The notes under the pieces were generated by a model. It was not told the DNA's origin. It did no database searches and saw only the letters and a list, made by a program, of their open reading frames with translations. DNA of 64,000 nt, from positions 29,710,482 to 29,774,481 of the forward strand of contig NC_067126.1 of NCBI RefSeq assembly GCF_021347895.1, read 5' to 3'. Numbering within the stretch: position 1 is the stretch's first letter; each line of letters begins with the position of its first letter. The translations under genes were made by a program, and so were the position numbers. Source of the stretch: Acanthochromis polyacanthus. Taxonomy: Eukaryota; Chordata; Actinopteri; Pomacentridae. Shown here one piece after another: positions 34,801 through 48,500 of the stretch.

Positions 34801-37800
34801 TATGAGGCTTGGTGTTTACTAGTGAAGAAGCTGCCCAACTCCCCGGATCTGTTTTTTTTTTTCCTTTTTTGTTATGTGTGGAGAAAAACACTGTCTGGAA
34901 AACAAGTTACAGTACTCTCCTTTGCAGACTAAAGCTTCACCATCACTGGCTCCCTGGCCTTCCTGCTAGATTATGACAGACACAACAGCGTACCCTTTTT
35001 GACACGTTAACCTTTTGTTCCCAGAGATCACACAAAATTTTCTCTCTTTTTTTTTTTTTGCTCGTTCCCTTTACACACGCGGGAAGAAAAGCCGAGCATG
35101 AAGAAGCTCAGAATTGTTCTATTTTGCTGTGACCTCTGACAACCTCCACATTGTGTAAAATGGAATGAGCTAATCCTCATTCCTTCTGAACAGCGTCCCG
35201 AGGTGTTTTTGATCACCACCTCATTGTGATACACGTGTAGGCTGTCTGGCAGCACAGTATTCTGTTACCAGTTGCGACTTTGTGGGTATCTAATCCGTTT
35301 TCTTGCACATCTGCAGGGAGATGCCGTGCTCTTGAGGATAAATTGACTTTATATCATGGTGCAGTTAATGTGGCTGCACATGCTGTCTGAAGAACAGGCT
35401 TGCTGTAGGGGGGTAAAGAAAGGCACAAATGAGAATCCCGTTGTAACGAGTTTTGGATGATGAGTTAATGGCACTAACAGTACTAGCGGCTGACACATGT
35501 AATCACAGGATCAATCAATACAAGCGGCACATCACTGCCCAACACGAAGCTGAACAGTGGTTACGGAGCAAATGTGCACGTCGGGCTCTTTGTGTTCGAG
35601 CTTCATCCCCATTGCTGATGTGAATCTCGGCACAGTAATACCGAGCTGAGTTACTCCTGCATTATTTGAGCGCTGCCTGACAGGTGCTTGGATAAAGACA
35701 GAGGAATTTATTACAGCTACAGTGAATAACAAGGAATGACTGCAGCCCAGCTGATATTGGATGCTTGAGCATGGCGCTAATAGAAATTTGTAATACATAC
35801 AAAAAAGTGTTGTTGTTCTTTTACAGTTACGATAGGAATACGCACCAATTACATTTTACATTTGAAAATAAGCTTGTTAAACTCTGCAGGGCAGTAAGAT
35901 CGGCTCACTTATAATATGCTGGAGTCAGCTGGGCAAAGTGATTACGTTTAACTGTTCTGTTATCCCAGTATTACTGATTTGAATGATTGTATTCGTACTC
36001 ATGTTGTATGCACCTTAGAACAACACCGTCCCCTAGAAATGTTTATATAGCAGGACCACCACAACTACTTATCTTTGTTTTGGTGATCTTTGGTTATTGA
36101 TTAATGCGCTGCTTATGCCCTTGATTTATTGTATAAGATGCAAACTGATACAAAAGCCCAGAGCACAAGATGATGCCTTCAGATTGCTTTTCTTGTCTGA
36201 ACACCTACTCAAAACAAAAGTTCTCAGTGATTTAAGAGACAAAAGTAGAAAAAAATGTTTCAGAATGGTCACAAATACACATTACATGATAAAATAACTT
36301 GCCACAGTTGTTTCTTTATCCATTTATTTGCACAGAAATCCTGTGGAATTGAAGTTTAAAATCTACTTGTGACATAATAATGTTCATGAAGGCTGAGAGG
36401 AGCACATTTGTAAAATTCTGTTACGTGTTCAACACCCAAAATCTGCACACAAGTCCCGGTAGATGACTGTAAATGTTGTTTTTCATTTGTAGATTATGTA
36501 ATACGCATTTGTGACCCTTCTGAGCCTAATTTTTGTCAACACAAAAGCAGCAAATCATCACAATGCCAGAGGAGGAACTAGTGAATGTTTGGCCTTGTTT
36601 CTTGTGTAAAAATGACTAACAGGATTCATCAATTATCAAAATGGTTCCAGATGAATTTTCTCTCCATTTGCAAATGGGTTAATTGACTAATTGTTTGAGC
36701 TCTTTCATACAATTTCTAATTGTAACTATGAATATGGTTCGGAGGAAACATAGTGCTGCTTAGATTCGTTTTTCTATCAGCATAATAAGGGTATTTTAAT
36801 GAAAATAGCTGCACAAAGTTCACTGGCAAAGTATTTTTGTAATTTGTTTATTGTACAATATTTATGCTTGTTACACAGTATAGTTTATAGAATATTGTTC
36901 GATACAGCTTCTTTATGACTATATATTAGACAGCCACAATGCCTAATTAAGGCTAAGGAAAGATCATGGTTTTGGTTTAAGAAAGTAAAATTCTAAAGTG
37001 ACTTGACATGTTTATATCATGGACATGGATCCAAAAGCTTTACAGTCTTTTGTTACATATGACCAACACACAGGACACAGGGTGCAAACGCTGAGCCTTG
37101 TCTTTCTGAAATAATGTTCCACCACAACTTAACTGCATATTTCATTACATTTTTAGGAAAATGCATCTTCTCTTCGATTGCTTTTGAATAGAATCAGCGT
37201 ATCTTTGCCATATATTGTATTGCTTTCGATGTGTCCCTTCTTTTTAGCCAACCAATCGTTTATTGGGTGGGGTGGAACTTGTCACCCCGGTAACCCAGAA
37301 AATAGAGGAGAAGCTTCAAACATATTGTTAAAGAGATGTATTTTAACTGAAACCATGACATTTTCCTTAGCTCAACCAAATAGTTTTGGTGGAACTGCTA
37401 ATGCAGACTTTATGGCTCTTTGAAGTGGAAATGCATTTGAGTACTGGAAACTTACTGGGGGAAACCGAATTGAGAATGCAGTTTAGTTATCAAGGAATGT
37501 AGATTTTGGAGACATTGTCAGAGTCCTGCATTTTGTAGGCCCACCATCAACCCCAACCTCCTCCCTGGTGTAGTTAGTTCCTGCTGCAACGCTGTTTCCT
37601 GAACATAACATGTATGGTTGCTTAATTATGTTGCAGTGGCCAACTGATGTCACCAATCAGTTACTGGGACAAAACAGTTCAAAAACCGTAATTCCTCTGC
37701 CAAGGAACACGGCAGAGTTATGTGATGATCAGTGTACATTAATCCGTCTGTCTGTGCACAACATTACTCAAAAACGGACTAACAGATTTGGATGAAATTT

Positions 37801-40800
37801 TCAGAGAAGGTCAGAAATGACACAAGGACCACCTCATTAGAATTTTGGCAGTGATGTGGCTTGTACTCTGGATCCATAGATTTGTGAAAGGATTTCCCAT
37901 TGCGTCACTGTAACTATGACAACAAGTGAACGCTACGTCACCTGCTAGCTGACGAACACATAATTGCCATCCTACCACAAATCCACTGGGACTTATCTGT
38001 CAGAAATTCTACAAGAAAGAATTGATTAAATTGTGGGGGTGTGACAGAATCCCATCAGTTCCTGCCACTCGCTACATATTTAGGTCACACGATTCGGTAT
38101 CTGTACATAACATAAACACATGCATAACACATACCTGTGCTCAGCGCACGGTCATTTTTTATGAAAGATTTCTTCCGTCAGAAATGATTCAAAGCCTTGG
38201 CAGAGTACTGCGCTCTTTGAGTGCTTTTCTTGTTGACAAAGTGACCGAAGTTCACAGTAGTTTTGCATGAATGTCATTTCAAGTCAACCGGACCTGTCAT
38301 AAACCAGTAAAACCACTAAAATTTATCATTTCCATCATTTCAAAAAAAAAAAACTTGCTAGCATCCATTTACCTTCAAAATTTAGGTTTCCCCTAATTGG
38401 AAAATCTAGCTCAGTGTATGTAGAAGTAACTCCTTGTCAACAGGATTGATCTATGATAAACCAGTAATCATTAAACAATGTTGCTCTTGTTGCTCACCCA
38501 TAATTCCCCCAGACATGAGATTTGACTTATGCTGCCTGATTAGACGTCTGCTGCGTGGATGTGTTCAAATTAAGCTTGATTGACGTGTTCTATTCTGTTC
38601 TGTTGGTCTAGCTGCAACTGTGAGAGTCAAACAGCTAGCCCTGTTATCGTTCCAGCGTAGCTCCAATCACCTTTAAACACACGAGAGGTCGAATCAGACA
38701 GAATGATGGAAAACACGTTTTTTTGGAAGACATTTTGACATAGCAAGAAAAGTACAAGTGTGACAAATTTGGCTAAGGATGGCTCCATCCCATCAAGTGT
38801 CTCTGTAAGATACGACTTCGAGCCAACATGAACAATAGGTCCTTCAATCCAGCTAGCCTGAATGGGATGCAGTTGTACACCTGTGCTTTTCCTGATATGA
38901 CAAACATCTGTTGTTGTGTAGCTCTGCAAATGATAAGTGATGACTCTAAAAATGTAAGAACTTAGAGCTGTGCACGCTTGTGTCAGGCTAAATGTTTATA
39001 GATTTGTTTGTTTATTAAAGCGATTCTGACTTTTTTTTTTTACATAGTTTTCTTAGTTTGCACAGTGAATCTGTACATTTGAAAAGCATTAAATTTTGTC
39101 TGTTTCAGCATTTTGGCCATCATGATGAGGGCAGATATCATTTTATGTTAAGCTACAGGAGCGTAGCCCTGTTGTCCACTGCAATTAGGTGGAAAAACCA
39201 ACAATCAACCAAAAAATATTGGCAAAAATCCAATTTCATGCATCCCTGACAATAACACATAAAGGTCACCATGCATGTGTAAAAAATAATCCAAAAACAA
39301 ATTGAGAATAAAAGATGTCTTTTAATATTGGCCTAACTATGTTATCGTCCCGATATTGGCATATAAATGTAATATCGGTCAATATCGTTACCGTTTATGC
39401 CTAGATTTCGCTGGCATTTACCAGGGTGCAAATGATGACATCATCAAACTGCGTCATGAAGCGTATAAACAAGTGTGGCTGCAGTAAAAAGCTTGCTGTG
39501 CCTGACTGACAATATGTCTGTGGTTTGGAACGATTTCCAAGTGTCTCCTTCAGATTTTAAATTTGTGATTTGCAGTGACTGTAAAATGTTGGTTATGCGA
39601 GGCAGAATCAAGGCTTCCTCCTTCAGTACTTCCAATTTAATGATATGTTGCCTAAAATTAATTAAGTAGGCCACATATATCGGTATTGGTTGATATCGGA
39701 ATCGAAAATTGAGAATTGGACAATCGGCATATCAGTTATTGGCAAAAAATCCAATACTGGACATCAAGTAATAATATATTAATGGCACTGTAGGTCATTT
39801 TCAGTGTTCAGCTGCAGAGAGGATGATGACCTGCCTTTGACTAGTCAACTAATTCAACTACTACAGTCTTAAAATACATCAGAAGTTTAGATAAGTGTCC
39901 CATTAACACCAGTAATGTTGTTCAGCACTACGAAGGCTTAAACACCAAGCCAGAGGCATTCTGTTCATTAGTGACGCTGATTCCTGAGAGCCCAAAATAA
40001 ACTGTGGCTGCCAGCAACAGACGTTTACATTCCTCCAGCCACACAACTAATCAGTGCTTTGCAACTAAATTCATTTTGCGATTCACTCAACACACAGCAA
40101 CACTGTAGCTCCTGTATTCTGACGATCAGATGTGCACGTATGTAATTTAACACTTTTGGGATTAGAGACAGAATAACGGCCGAGGATAAACAAGAGGATG
40201 ATTTAATTTACAGGGAACTCATTTTACATTACAGAACACAAAGAAGTCTGTAAACACATTAGTGTGTCCCTGAAATTTCGTATAGTGTTTTAGGTCTAAC
40301 ATGGTGGCAAAACACGGTGTTAAAATCCTTACAAGCTCTGACAAGTGTTTTTAAATTCACTCATCAGCTATGAAAAGCAATGATTCATGAGCATAAAGTG
40401 TATCATCAGCATAAACCCTTTATCTTTTCAGAGAGATGTGACTTTCATGCAAATGTGTGGAGTGTGATCATTACACTTGCTGTGAAATTCATAAATGCTG
40501 CAAATAGGTCATATTTGGAAATGTTTTCAACCACAGTACGCAAGCTTTTTTAGGGGTTTACCGACAAGAAGTTTACTTCATGGCAAACTCGGCTGTCTTC
40601 ATTTAGATGCTTGCGTTCGTTTGCTCAGTGACTTTTCAGTCGGATTTTGTCACTCTTCTGGTGACACAGCACATTTGTACTGCACGCAAACACAGTCTGC
40701 TTAGTGAACTAACTAATAATCGCCATGTTTTCAAATCATTTTCCGCTGAATGCATGCTGTACACGAAACACTGAATCACATTTCGTCTCTTGATTTGATT

Positions 40801-43800
40801 ATGAGGCAAATTATGGGTAAAACGCCAAAAACACTCGTCTCTTCGATTAAGTCGTGCACTGATTTTGATTGTTTTCAAAGATCTCTGTCAGCCCCCTCTT
40901 TTCATACTGCTCCGAGGCTTTCTTATGAATTACTGCAACAGAATGAAAAATAGAACATCCCAGCTATCTGCTCATTTTAAAATGAGTGTAGGTGGCAGGG
41001 GTGGTTGCATATAGACTGGATCACCTAGTAATGTTTATTCATGTGTTTTTGTGTGCATAAATGCAGTGTGTTAGTGGAAAGAACATCTCTGAATATTGAA
41101 TTGTCTACATGTTTGCTCAGTATTTGAATCTGCGCTGTGTGTCTTCTAATCGAAGTCTGTGATGGGACCTGCATTAAAGTTTGGAAGATGACGCAGAATA
41201 TTCTGAGTTCAATTTATACAGATTTTTAAGATTTAAGGCAGAGATATATGAATCTGTAATGAAAAGGAATTAAAGAGGCTTTCCAGTCAATTTAGGTAAA
41301 TAAAAAAGTAATCAACTGACTTGTGTGGTGGAAAAAAATAATTTTGTTCTACAATGCTATCATCATAGCTTCAATTAAATTGTGATGCAACAAATACACA
41401 TAAAGCGCATACTTAGAAAATGAAATTAAGGGTAATAATTGCTTTGATTTAAACTGTCTAGTAGTAAAGCCAGCCAGCATAATTAATTGGAAACATTTAT
41501 TGCCACTGATTAGCAGAGCAGCCAATGCCATGGCTTGATCTGTGTTTTATCAGCAGCAGCAGTAATTGAAAAGAAAATTGAGAGCTTTCTGTTGTGCCAG
41601 GGGCCCGATAGTTTCACTCATATGAGCAGGAGGCCGAGGACCCGGAGGTCTGGGTCGTCTGACGTCAGGAGCCTCAGCGCTTCGGTAAACACTGGCGTAA
41701 GTGAAGCCCGGCAGTGAAAGACTAGAGAAACCGACCATAATTCATTCTGAGTCATTACACTGAGAGCGTGTCCCCTTGCCTTCGAGCTTCAGCCCTGCAG
41801 GTCAAAGGGTTAAAGTGGGTTCAGTGGGGAAGTTAAAGCTGCAGCTCAGGTGAGAGCCGGGGTTTCCAATTAAATCTAATGTGCTCAGGGTAGAACTCAG
41901 GAGAGAAGTGTGTGTCCCCACTGAGCTCCACCTGTGCTGCTGAGGTGATAAATCACGTGATGGATCCCTCATGGCTCTTTGGTTAAAAACTATTTCATGC
42001 TATTGCTTCATTTCACCTGATTAACAACACATTCCCCATCTATATGTCTTTAACATGTTAGGACAATAAACACAGATAAAGCCCACAATGTTATGACAAT
42101 GTGTATTTACTGTGGGTCAGTCTGACAAAGTCTGGATTAGAGTGCAATAATGTAGACAGACTTACATTTAAATGTAATGTATGTTATTGCTATTTATTTT
42201 GTGAAGTTTTATCCGAGTTAGAAGATAAAATAACATATTTACTCGAGTCGTGTGCATTTGAGACAGCTGTGCTTGAATATTTCCGTTTTTTTCTTTAAAT
42301 AAATGTCAGATCTGACAGTTAATAATTACTTTAGAAATCAATACTTTACAAGACATAAAACCATCATGTATACATATAACCACTCTTGATACAGACTAGT
42401 ACAGTATGTATCTGCTGTAAATATTCTAAACTGCACCTATTTATACTTGTTACATTCTATTTTATTACAGGGGCATTGTCGGTGCTATAAGAGATGTTGC
42501 TGAACGGAAATTCATTGTACCCCTTGCAATGACAATAAAGCTTCTTATCTTATTATATAAAATATGATATATTTTTCCAAAACTATAAAAAAAAGTAGTT
42601 AATATACCTATTTAAATCTTCTGTACTTTTATGTTTGTAAGATTTATGATGCTTTTTTAAATTACTTATAATAGGGTTTATATTGATAATTTCTACTTTT
42701 ACTCAGGTAAAGAATAAATCGTTACAATTAAAAACAGCCTTAGTGGATTTTAAGTAGTTTCAGAGGTTTGCTCATCAAACCTTGCTATTTACAGGCTGTA
42801 GTGCACACATTTGCAAGGAATAGACACACTACTCTAAAGTTCTGTATATATTTAATGCAATCTGTCACATTAGTCTGGCAATACTTGCTAATTTTCTACA
42901 GCATGCTGTCAGAGAGTCTAGATTGTGGTGTTGTTGTAGTGTGTTGTGTAGTGCAGGTTATATGTGCACTATAATTCACTTCATTACAACAACAAAAACA
43001 ATCCAGAAGCATAATCTCCACAGAGATGAGTCAGCACCTCTCACAGTCTAAACTGAGCTCTGTAAGCTTCATAAAGATTTGTTGCAGGACTGACTTGATT
43101 GTGTTACATTGTATTAGGTGTGTATGGTATTTCATCTAACTCCTGTGTAATTGTAGCTACTGTGCAACCACTAATTACACTCAAAGCACAAAAGCAGCTT
43201 GCGTTAGCCCGCGTGTTGTATCAAGTAACACTGAAATTAGTCATTTTTGAGAAACAAACAAAGGTATTCTCGCAACGCATCTTTGAGATTTACCTCCTGT
43301 GTCTACTGTACATACAATAATTGCACTGGGGCCAAACTTCACATAATGGGCATTGCAGTGAACCAGCTATGACATCCTGGATTCATTATCCCTTTTAGAT
43401 GAACTGTGCTGGCTTCCCAAGGGGGAACACGGTAATTGTGTCTTTAGGGATTTGTCAGGTCCCTGTTGGATGGCAATAAATCACTGGAGGAGGAGGTGTG
43501 GTGGTGGACCTGAGATGAACTTGTGTGACGAAAGCAGCAATTCCTCCGTTTACGAGTTAGAAATAATTGACTTGGCCTCAGCTGTCTTTGTCTTGGAAGA
43601 CGTGTGTGCCACGCTGTTATGAGGAGGTCACTTCTTTGCTGATTAATAACACAAACTGGAGACCTCAACGTTGACATGACTCCATTTGTAAGAGAAGATG
43701 GACACCTGGGGTGAGCGCTACATGAGCATAGCTGTGATTATATTGTGCTCTGGTTGTTTAAAGGGGTTATCACCCTGAAGAAGGTTGTGATGCTCTTGCA

Positions 43801-45434
43801 GTGTTGGTCACCGGCAGCATTGATTGGTGGAGCTGTGACCGTCCCTGAAGTGCAGCTGAATCAATGCTGGGGGCTAAACACAGGAGCCACATGTTGTTTA
43901 GGCTTGTCTTCTTGCAAGACCGTCTTCTGGGAGGTCTCTTTCTATTTTTGTCAGTCAGACATGCTTGAGTTTACTGGAATAATCTGCTCTCTGGTTCAAG
44001 TGACAAACTTGGAAAAAGAAAAAAAACAATAGAGAGGCTTCAGTGAGTTATTCCTCTTTAATATCACCCAAGTCTGAGATTTACTAAGGCTTAAAAATCC
44101 CTCTTTTGTCTCCTCCCTTTCAGCTGTAACTCGACTTAAGAACATTTAATAGCCACGATCAATATGAGATTATAGCTTTCACTTATTCAGTCTGTTTTAT
44201 GGGAGGAAAATGGTTGTCTGATTATTTTTGCACTCAATATATAATGAGGAGAAAACCTTTCATAGTCCCAGTTGCCGTGGACGCATACAGAGTGTGTTTT
44301 TTCCTACATGACCGATAAAGACTGTTTGGCCTAAAGGAAATCCATTGATTGGCATTTTGCTCAATTGATTCCCTTTATGGCAGTATTTAGTATTGCCCTC
44401 ACTTGGTAATATGTGCTCTCCTGGCTGTGCTAATGGCCCACAGCCATATGTTCCTCTAGCCTGCCCGACACCCCACCTTGTGTGGAGATCGTTGGCAGCC
44501 CTGCTCCTATTCCCTTTCCTTCCTTCCCTTTCCAACAGCCTCCACACTCAAGCAATTGCCTCAGCATCCAGGCTCTCCCCTCCCCCACAGCAGTGCGCTT
44601 CCCCTGCCTTTTCCCTCCATCAGCTTCTTTCTTGTTTTCATTGCTCAGCCCATGCTGTACGAGTGGAATCAAATCTCAGCACCGCAAACAACTGGAAGCC
44701 ACCTTCACGAATGGATCGCGCACTGAAACAGTGTTTAACAGAGGGGGAGGGGACTTATTTCCATCTTTGAAAAGTCAAACTGTGAAAAACAGGTCACTGA
44801 ATGCTTCTGGATTTTTCTACACTTTACCACTTGATGGTGGTCACCATAGAAACAGATGATCAGGACTTGTGGCCACAATAGCAGTATCTGTATCAAATGA
44901 GGTTTTTTTTATTGTATTTTAGGTACAGTTTGTTCTGTCCTTTGTAGAATTTTATTGAAAAGAACTCGGCTGAAGTCAGTTGTGACAAGACAAACTACTC
45001 AGAACTGTATTATTCAGATCAGTGGAGTTAACTTCCCTCTCTTCGGGCGGTTTAGTCTCAGCATCATCCACAGATTTCCATTACCTAATGCGGCACGGTG
45101 ACTTGCCATGTTGCAAAAAAGATCCTAAAAGAAGACAACGCTGCTCACTGAATCCAAAAATGAAGAACACGCTAACTCTCCCGAAGTAATTGCATGTCAA
45201 TATGCACATGTTGTGGATAACCTTAGCTGTAACCAACACCAGACAATGGGAGCTGAGATAAAAAGGGTGAATCTCGGATGTTGTTGTGTGACGGCGCTCT
45301 GCTGTATGTAACGTCCAGATTCTCGTGCTTGTTTTTGTTAGCATTTTTCTCATACATAACACTTGAGCTGTTTCCACAGCCGTGATAGACTGTCAGGGGA
45401 CTTTGCTGACAGCACCGTGCTGGTGAGTGAGTTC

Positions 45435-45531
<97 letters not shown>

Positions 45532-48500
45532 CGTGTGTGTGTGTGTGTGCGTGTACATGACCATTTGAGTGACTGAGTGAAAGGGAGAGCCAGTGAGAGA
45601 GTGAGCGAGGGATAAGGAGGCTATTTGTGATTTTGTCACTAAATATGAGGTTGCTGAGAACTCTTTGACACCCACCTTCCTCTTTCAGTGACTCGCACTG
45701 TGAGAGTTCATCTGGAGAAGTCATTTGAATAAACCTTCATTTTCACATAGCCGTCAATTTTGAGTGTCATTTGCTCGCCGCCTGTGGGTTGTTTAATCAT
45801 ACAATAGCTCTGACTTATTTATTTGAAAATCTAGATTGAGACTGTGCCTATGATTTGACAGAGCTGAAATAAATCGCTCTGTGCTCTCGGGTCTAGCCCT
45901 GGACTGTACTTTTGTCCTCAGTGTGTCAAGTGCAGAGCTGCAGCTGACGATGTGACAGAGCCAGGCAGCAAACGGATATGATCCTACAGCTTCTATAACC
46001 TGGATAAGCTTCTTTTAGACGCTCGAGTCTGCGAAGAGCACTTGTTTTTTTTTTTCGTTTTTTTTTTTTTCAGCTACTATCAAGAAACACTGGCAGGCTG
46101 CCTCAGAGTTTACAGTGCTTTTCTATTCCAGCCACCAAAGAACCTATTTTATCTTTGCTGTCACTCCGCTTCACTTTGTTAGACCAGAGAAGCAGCGAGC
46201 TCTGTCTTATCAAGAAAAGTGCATTTATTTAGAGTCTCAAGCTGCGATGGCTTTTGGGCATCCAAATCTCTAAAGTTTATTCTTGACACAACTTCCTACC
46301 GCTAAGCTTTTTTCCCCCCCATACATAATGGAATCGCTGTGTAAGGTCTGTAAAATATTGCATATTCTGTACAGTGCAGATACCGCACCTGTAATCTCTC
46401 CATCTCAGTGGTGTGTAGTCGTTTTCCAGACTCAACTTAATTCCACTGCGGTCATATTCATTTTAAAACATGGCTGTTGCTGAGATGTGTGCGTGTAACA
46501 CATCCTCACAAACCGATGCCGTTTATTCTTTGACTCTCGTGTTCGCACCCCTCTGAAGTTTACTTCTAATGAGACGCATTTTTATATCTGTCTTGAATTT
46601 GTGGATTCAGCAGAGGATTATTCTAATGCCATTCATGCTGTCACATGAATATTGCATACCATGTGGGCCCTGCTCTCACACAGAAACGGGGGTACTTCTG
46701 ATGGGATTTCATACTTTTGCAGGATTAAGATATACTCTGGTGAGTAAACTCGAGGCATAGTTTTATGAAAAAATGAATGGAGATGCTATGAAGTGGCTCT
46801 TAAAAGTTGACTTATCACATTATTTGCTTGTATTTATTTAATTTTTTTTACACCTGAACTCAAGCTATTCATTAATCTATGGAATTTTTTTGTTTTTTTG
46901 CTTCATCAAAAATACCTTAAGACTATGCAAGACAATCAATAATTATGTAGAATTCCTACTTTCACCTTTTGATTTCTTTAATTTTTTTACAATTAAATAA
47001 AATAACTATTTAAAAAAAGAGCGTAGAAAAATGAGAAACTCCCTCTGTTTGTCTGATAAAATGATGATTCCAACAACTAGGCATGGTTTTGCCAGAAAGC
47101 AACACTAAAATACAACTAAGATTTAAATTTCAATAGTAAAATGAAAAAGTAAGAGTTACAGCATGCGACATCTGGACCGTTCCAGCGTTAAAGTGCTGCT
47201 TCCATATTACTGCATTACATCAATAGATAGTTAAATAGTTTTTATCTGTCACTTAAGGCTTTATTAACTGATGCTTTTCACATTTAGGGGCAGCTAAATG
47301 AGCTACAAATTCAATATTGACACATTTTCACCTCATAAACTCATTACAGCAAATGTGTGAGTCAACAGTTGGGTTATTATATCTCCAGCAGAGCAACATT
47401 AGCATTCGGAGTCTTGTTTCTGGCCACCTGGCACATCTCAGTCTGCCATTCTCTCTCCTTTTAGCTCTGTTTACGTCTTGTTCCGCAAACCTAATGTTCC
47501 ACTTTGTTCACCGGTTAACTTTGTCTGTCTGCCGTTTGGTTTTGCAGGTTTTCAGCTGCTTGTGAGTCTAAAAATGATACTGATAAAAGCATTAGGATTA
47601 CCATTTGGAGCCAAAACAGTGAGCTTAAAGATGCTAAAAGGCTTTTTCATTACAAACAACCTTTTATCCATGGTTAATATGGAAGTCTACATTTTCCTGT
47701 AATGTTGTATTTTTCCATTTTCAAATAGATGCTCTTACTTGAGCTAAAGGACTCTGATACTTCTTGCTCCTCTAAGGTCATCTACAGGACTGATAGCAGA
47801 TAAAAAAATGAGATCTGATTCTACCCTCTGCAAGCACAAGTGAAAGTGCAGTATTTTAGTAGTTTGCAAAGGTATCTGGTAAGGTTATCTGCATGACGCC
47901 TGGAGACAAATACAAAACTTTGTAAGTTGATACATAATACACACAACAGTGTATTTTGCTCCCACCAAACAAAAGTACTGTTGGTAAAACAGCCAGAACG
48001 CTACTCATTTCTCCGACAGAGATCTTTAACAGGAGTCTCTTATTGTGCAGCACTTTATTGAGAGGAGCCAAGCCATAGAGGATTTGAAATGTACTGGTAT
48101 TGCTTTGCACTGAGTCACAGAGGGGAACAGATAACCATTTACTGAAATTAGAAGTGTAATGGATTCACAGAGTTACAAATTTCTCTCCTAATGGGCTGAA
48201 TGAGGAATTGCCTCTTTACCAGTTCCAATGATGTTTTTATCCCCTCTTGGTTTCTTTTGTCTCAACCCCCACCTTTCCTGTAATAGAGCTAGTGTGGTTT
48301 AAAGGTATTTTTTGTTTTTTAATGACCTGAAGAGTGAATGAATCTACTCATGTGTTGATTTAATTTCACTCTGTTGATTCTGAGGGTTGCAAAATAATGT
48401 TTTTGTCAGTAGTTAATCTGGAAGTCATTTTGTCTCCTAAACCAAGTCATTGTTTTTGGTTTAAAAGATGGCAAAAGGCAGTTAAAAAAGTCAATGTATC

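Noticed and set aside
44393..44859. Cluster of overlapping 80-125 codon ORFs on both strands
   Set aside because: Open in several frames at once over a pyrimidine-rich stretch (ttccttccctttcc), with Ser/Pro-rich low-complexity products. No single frame stands out.
45223..45724. Long ORFs on both strands rich in His-Thr or Cys-Val repeats
   Set aside because: They are translations of the 118-bp GT microsatellite and have no other protein-like content.
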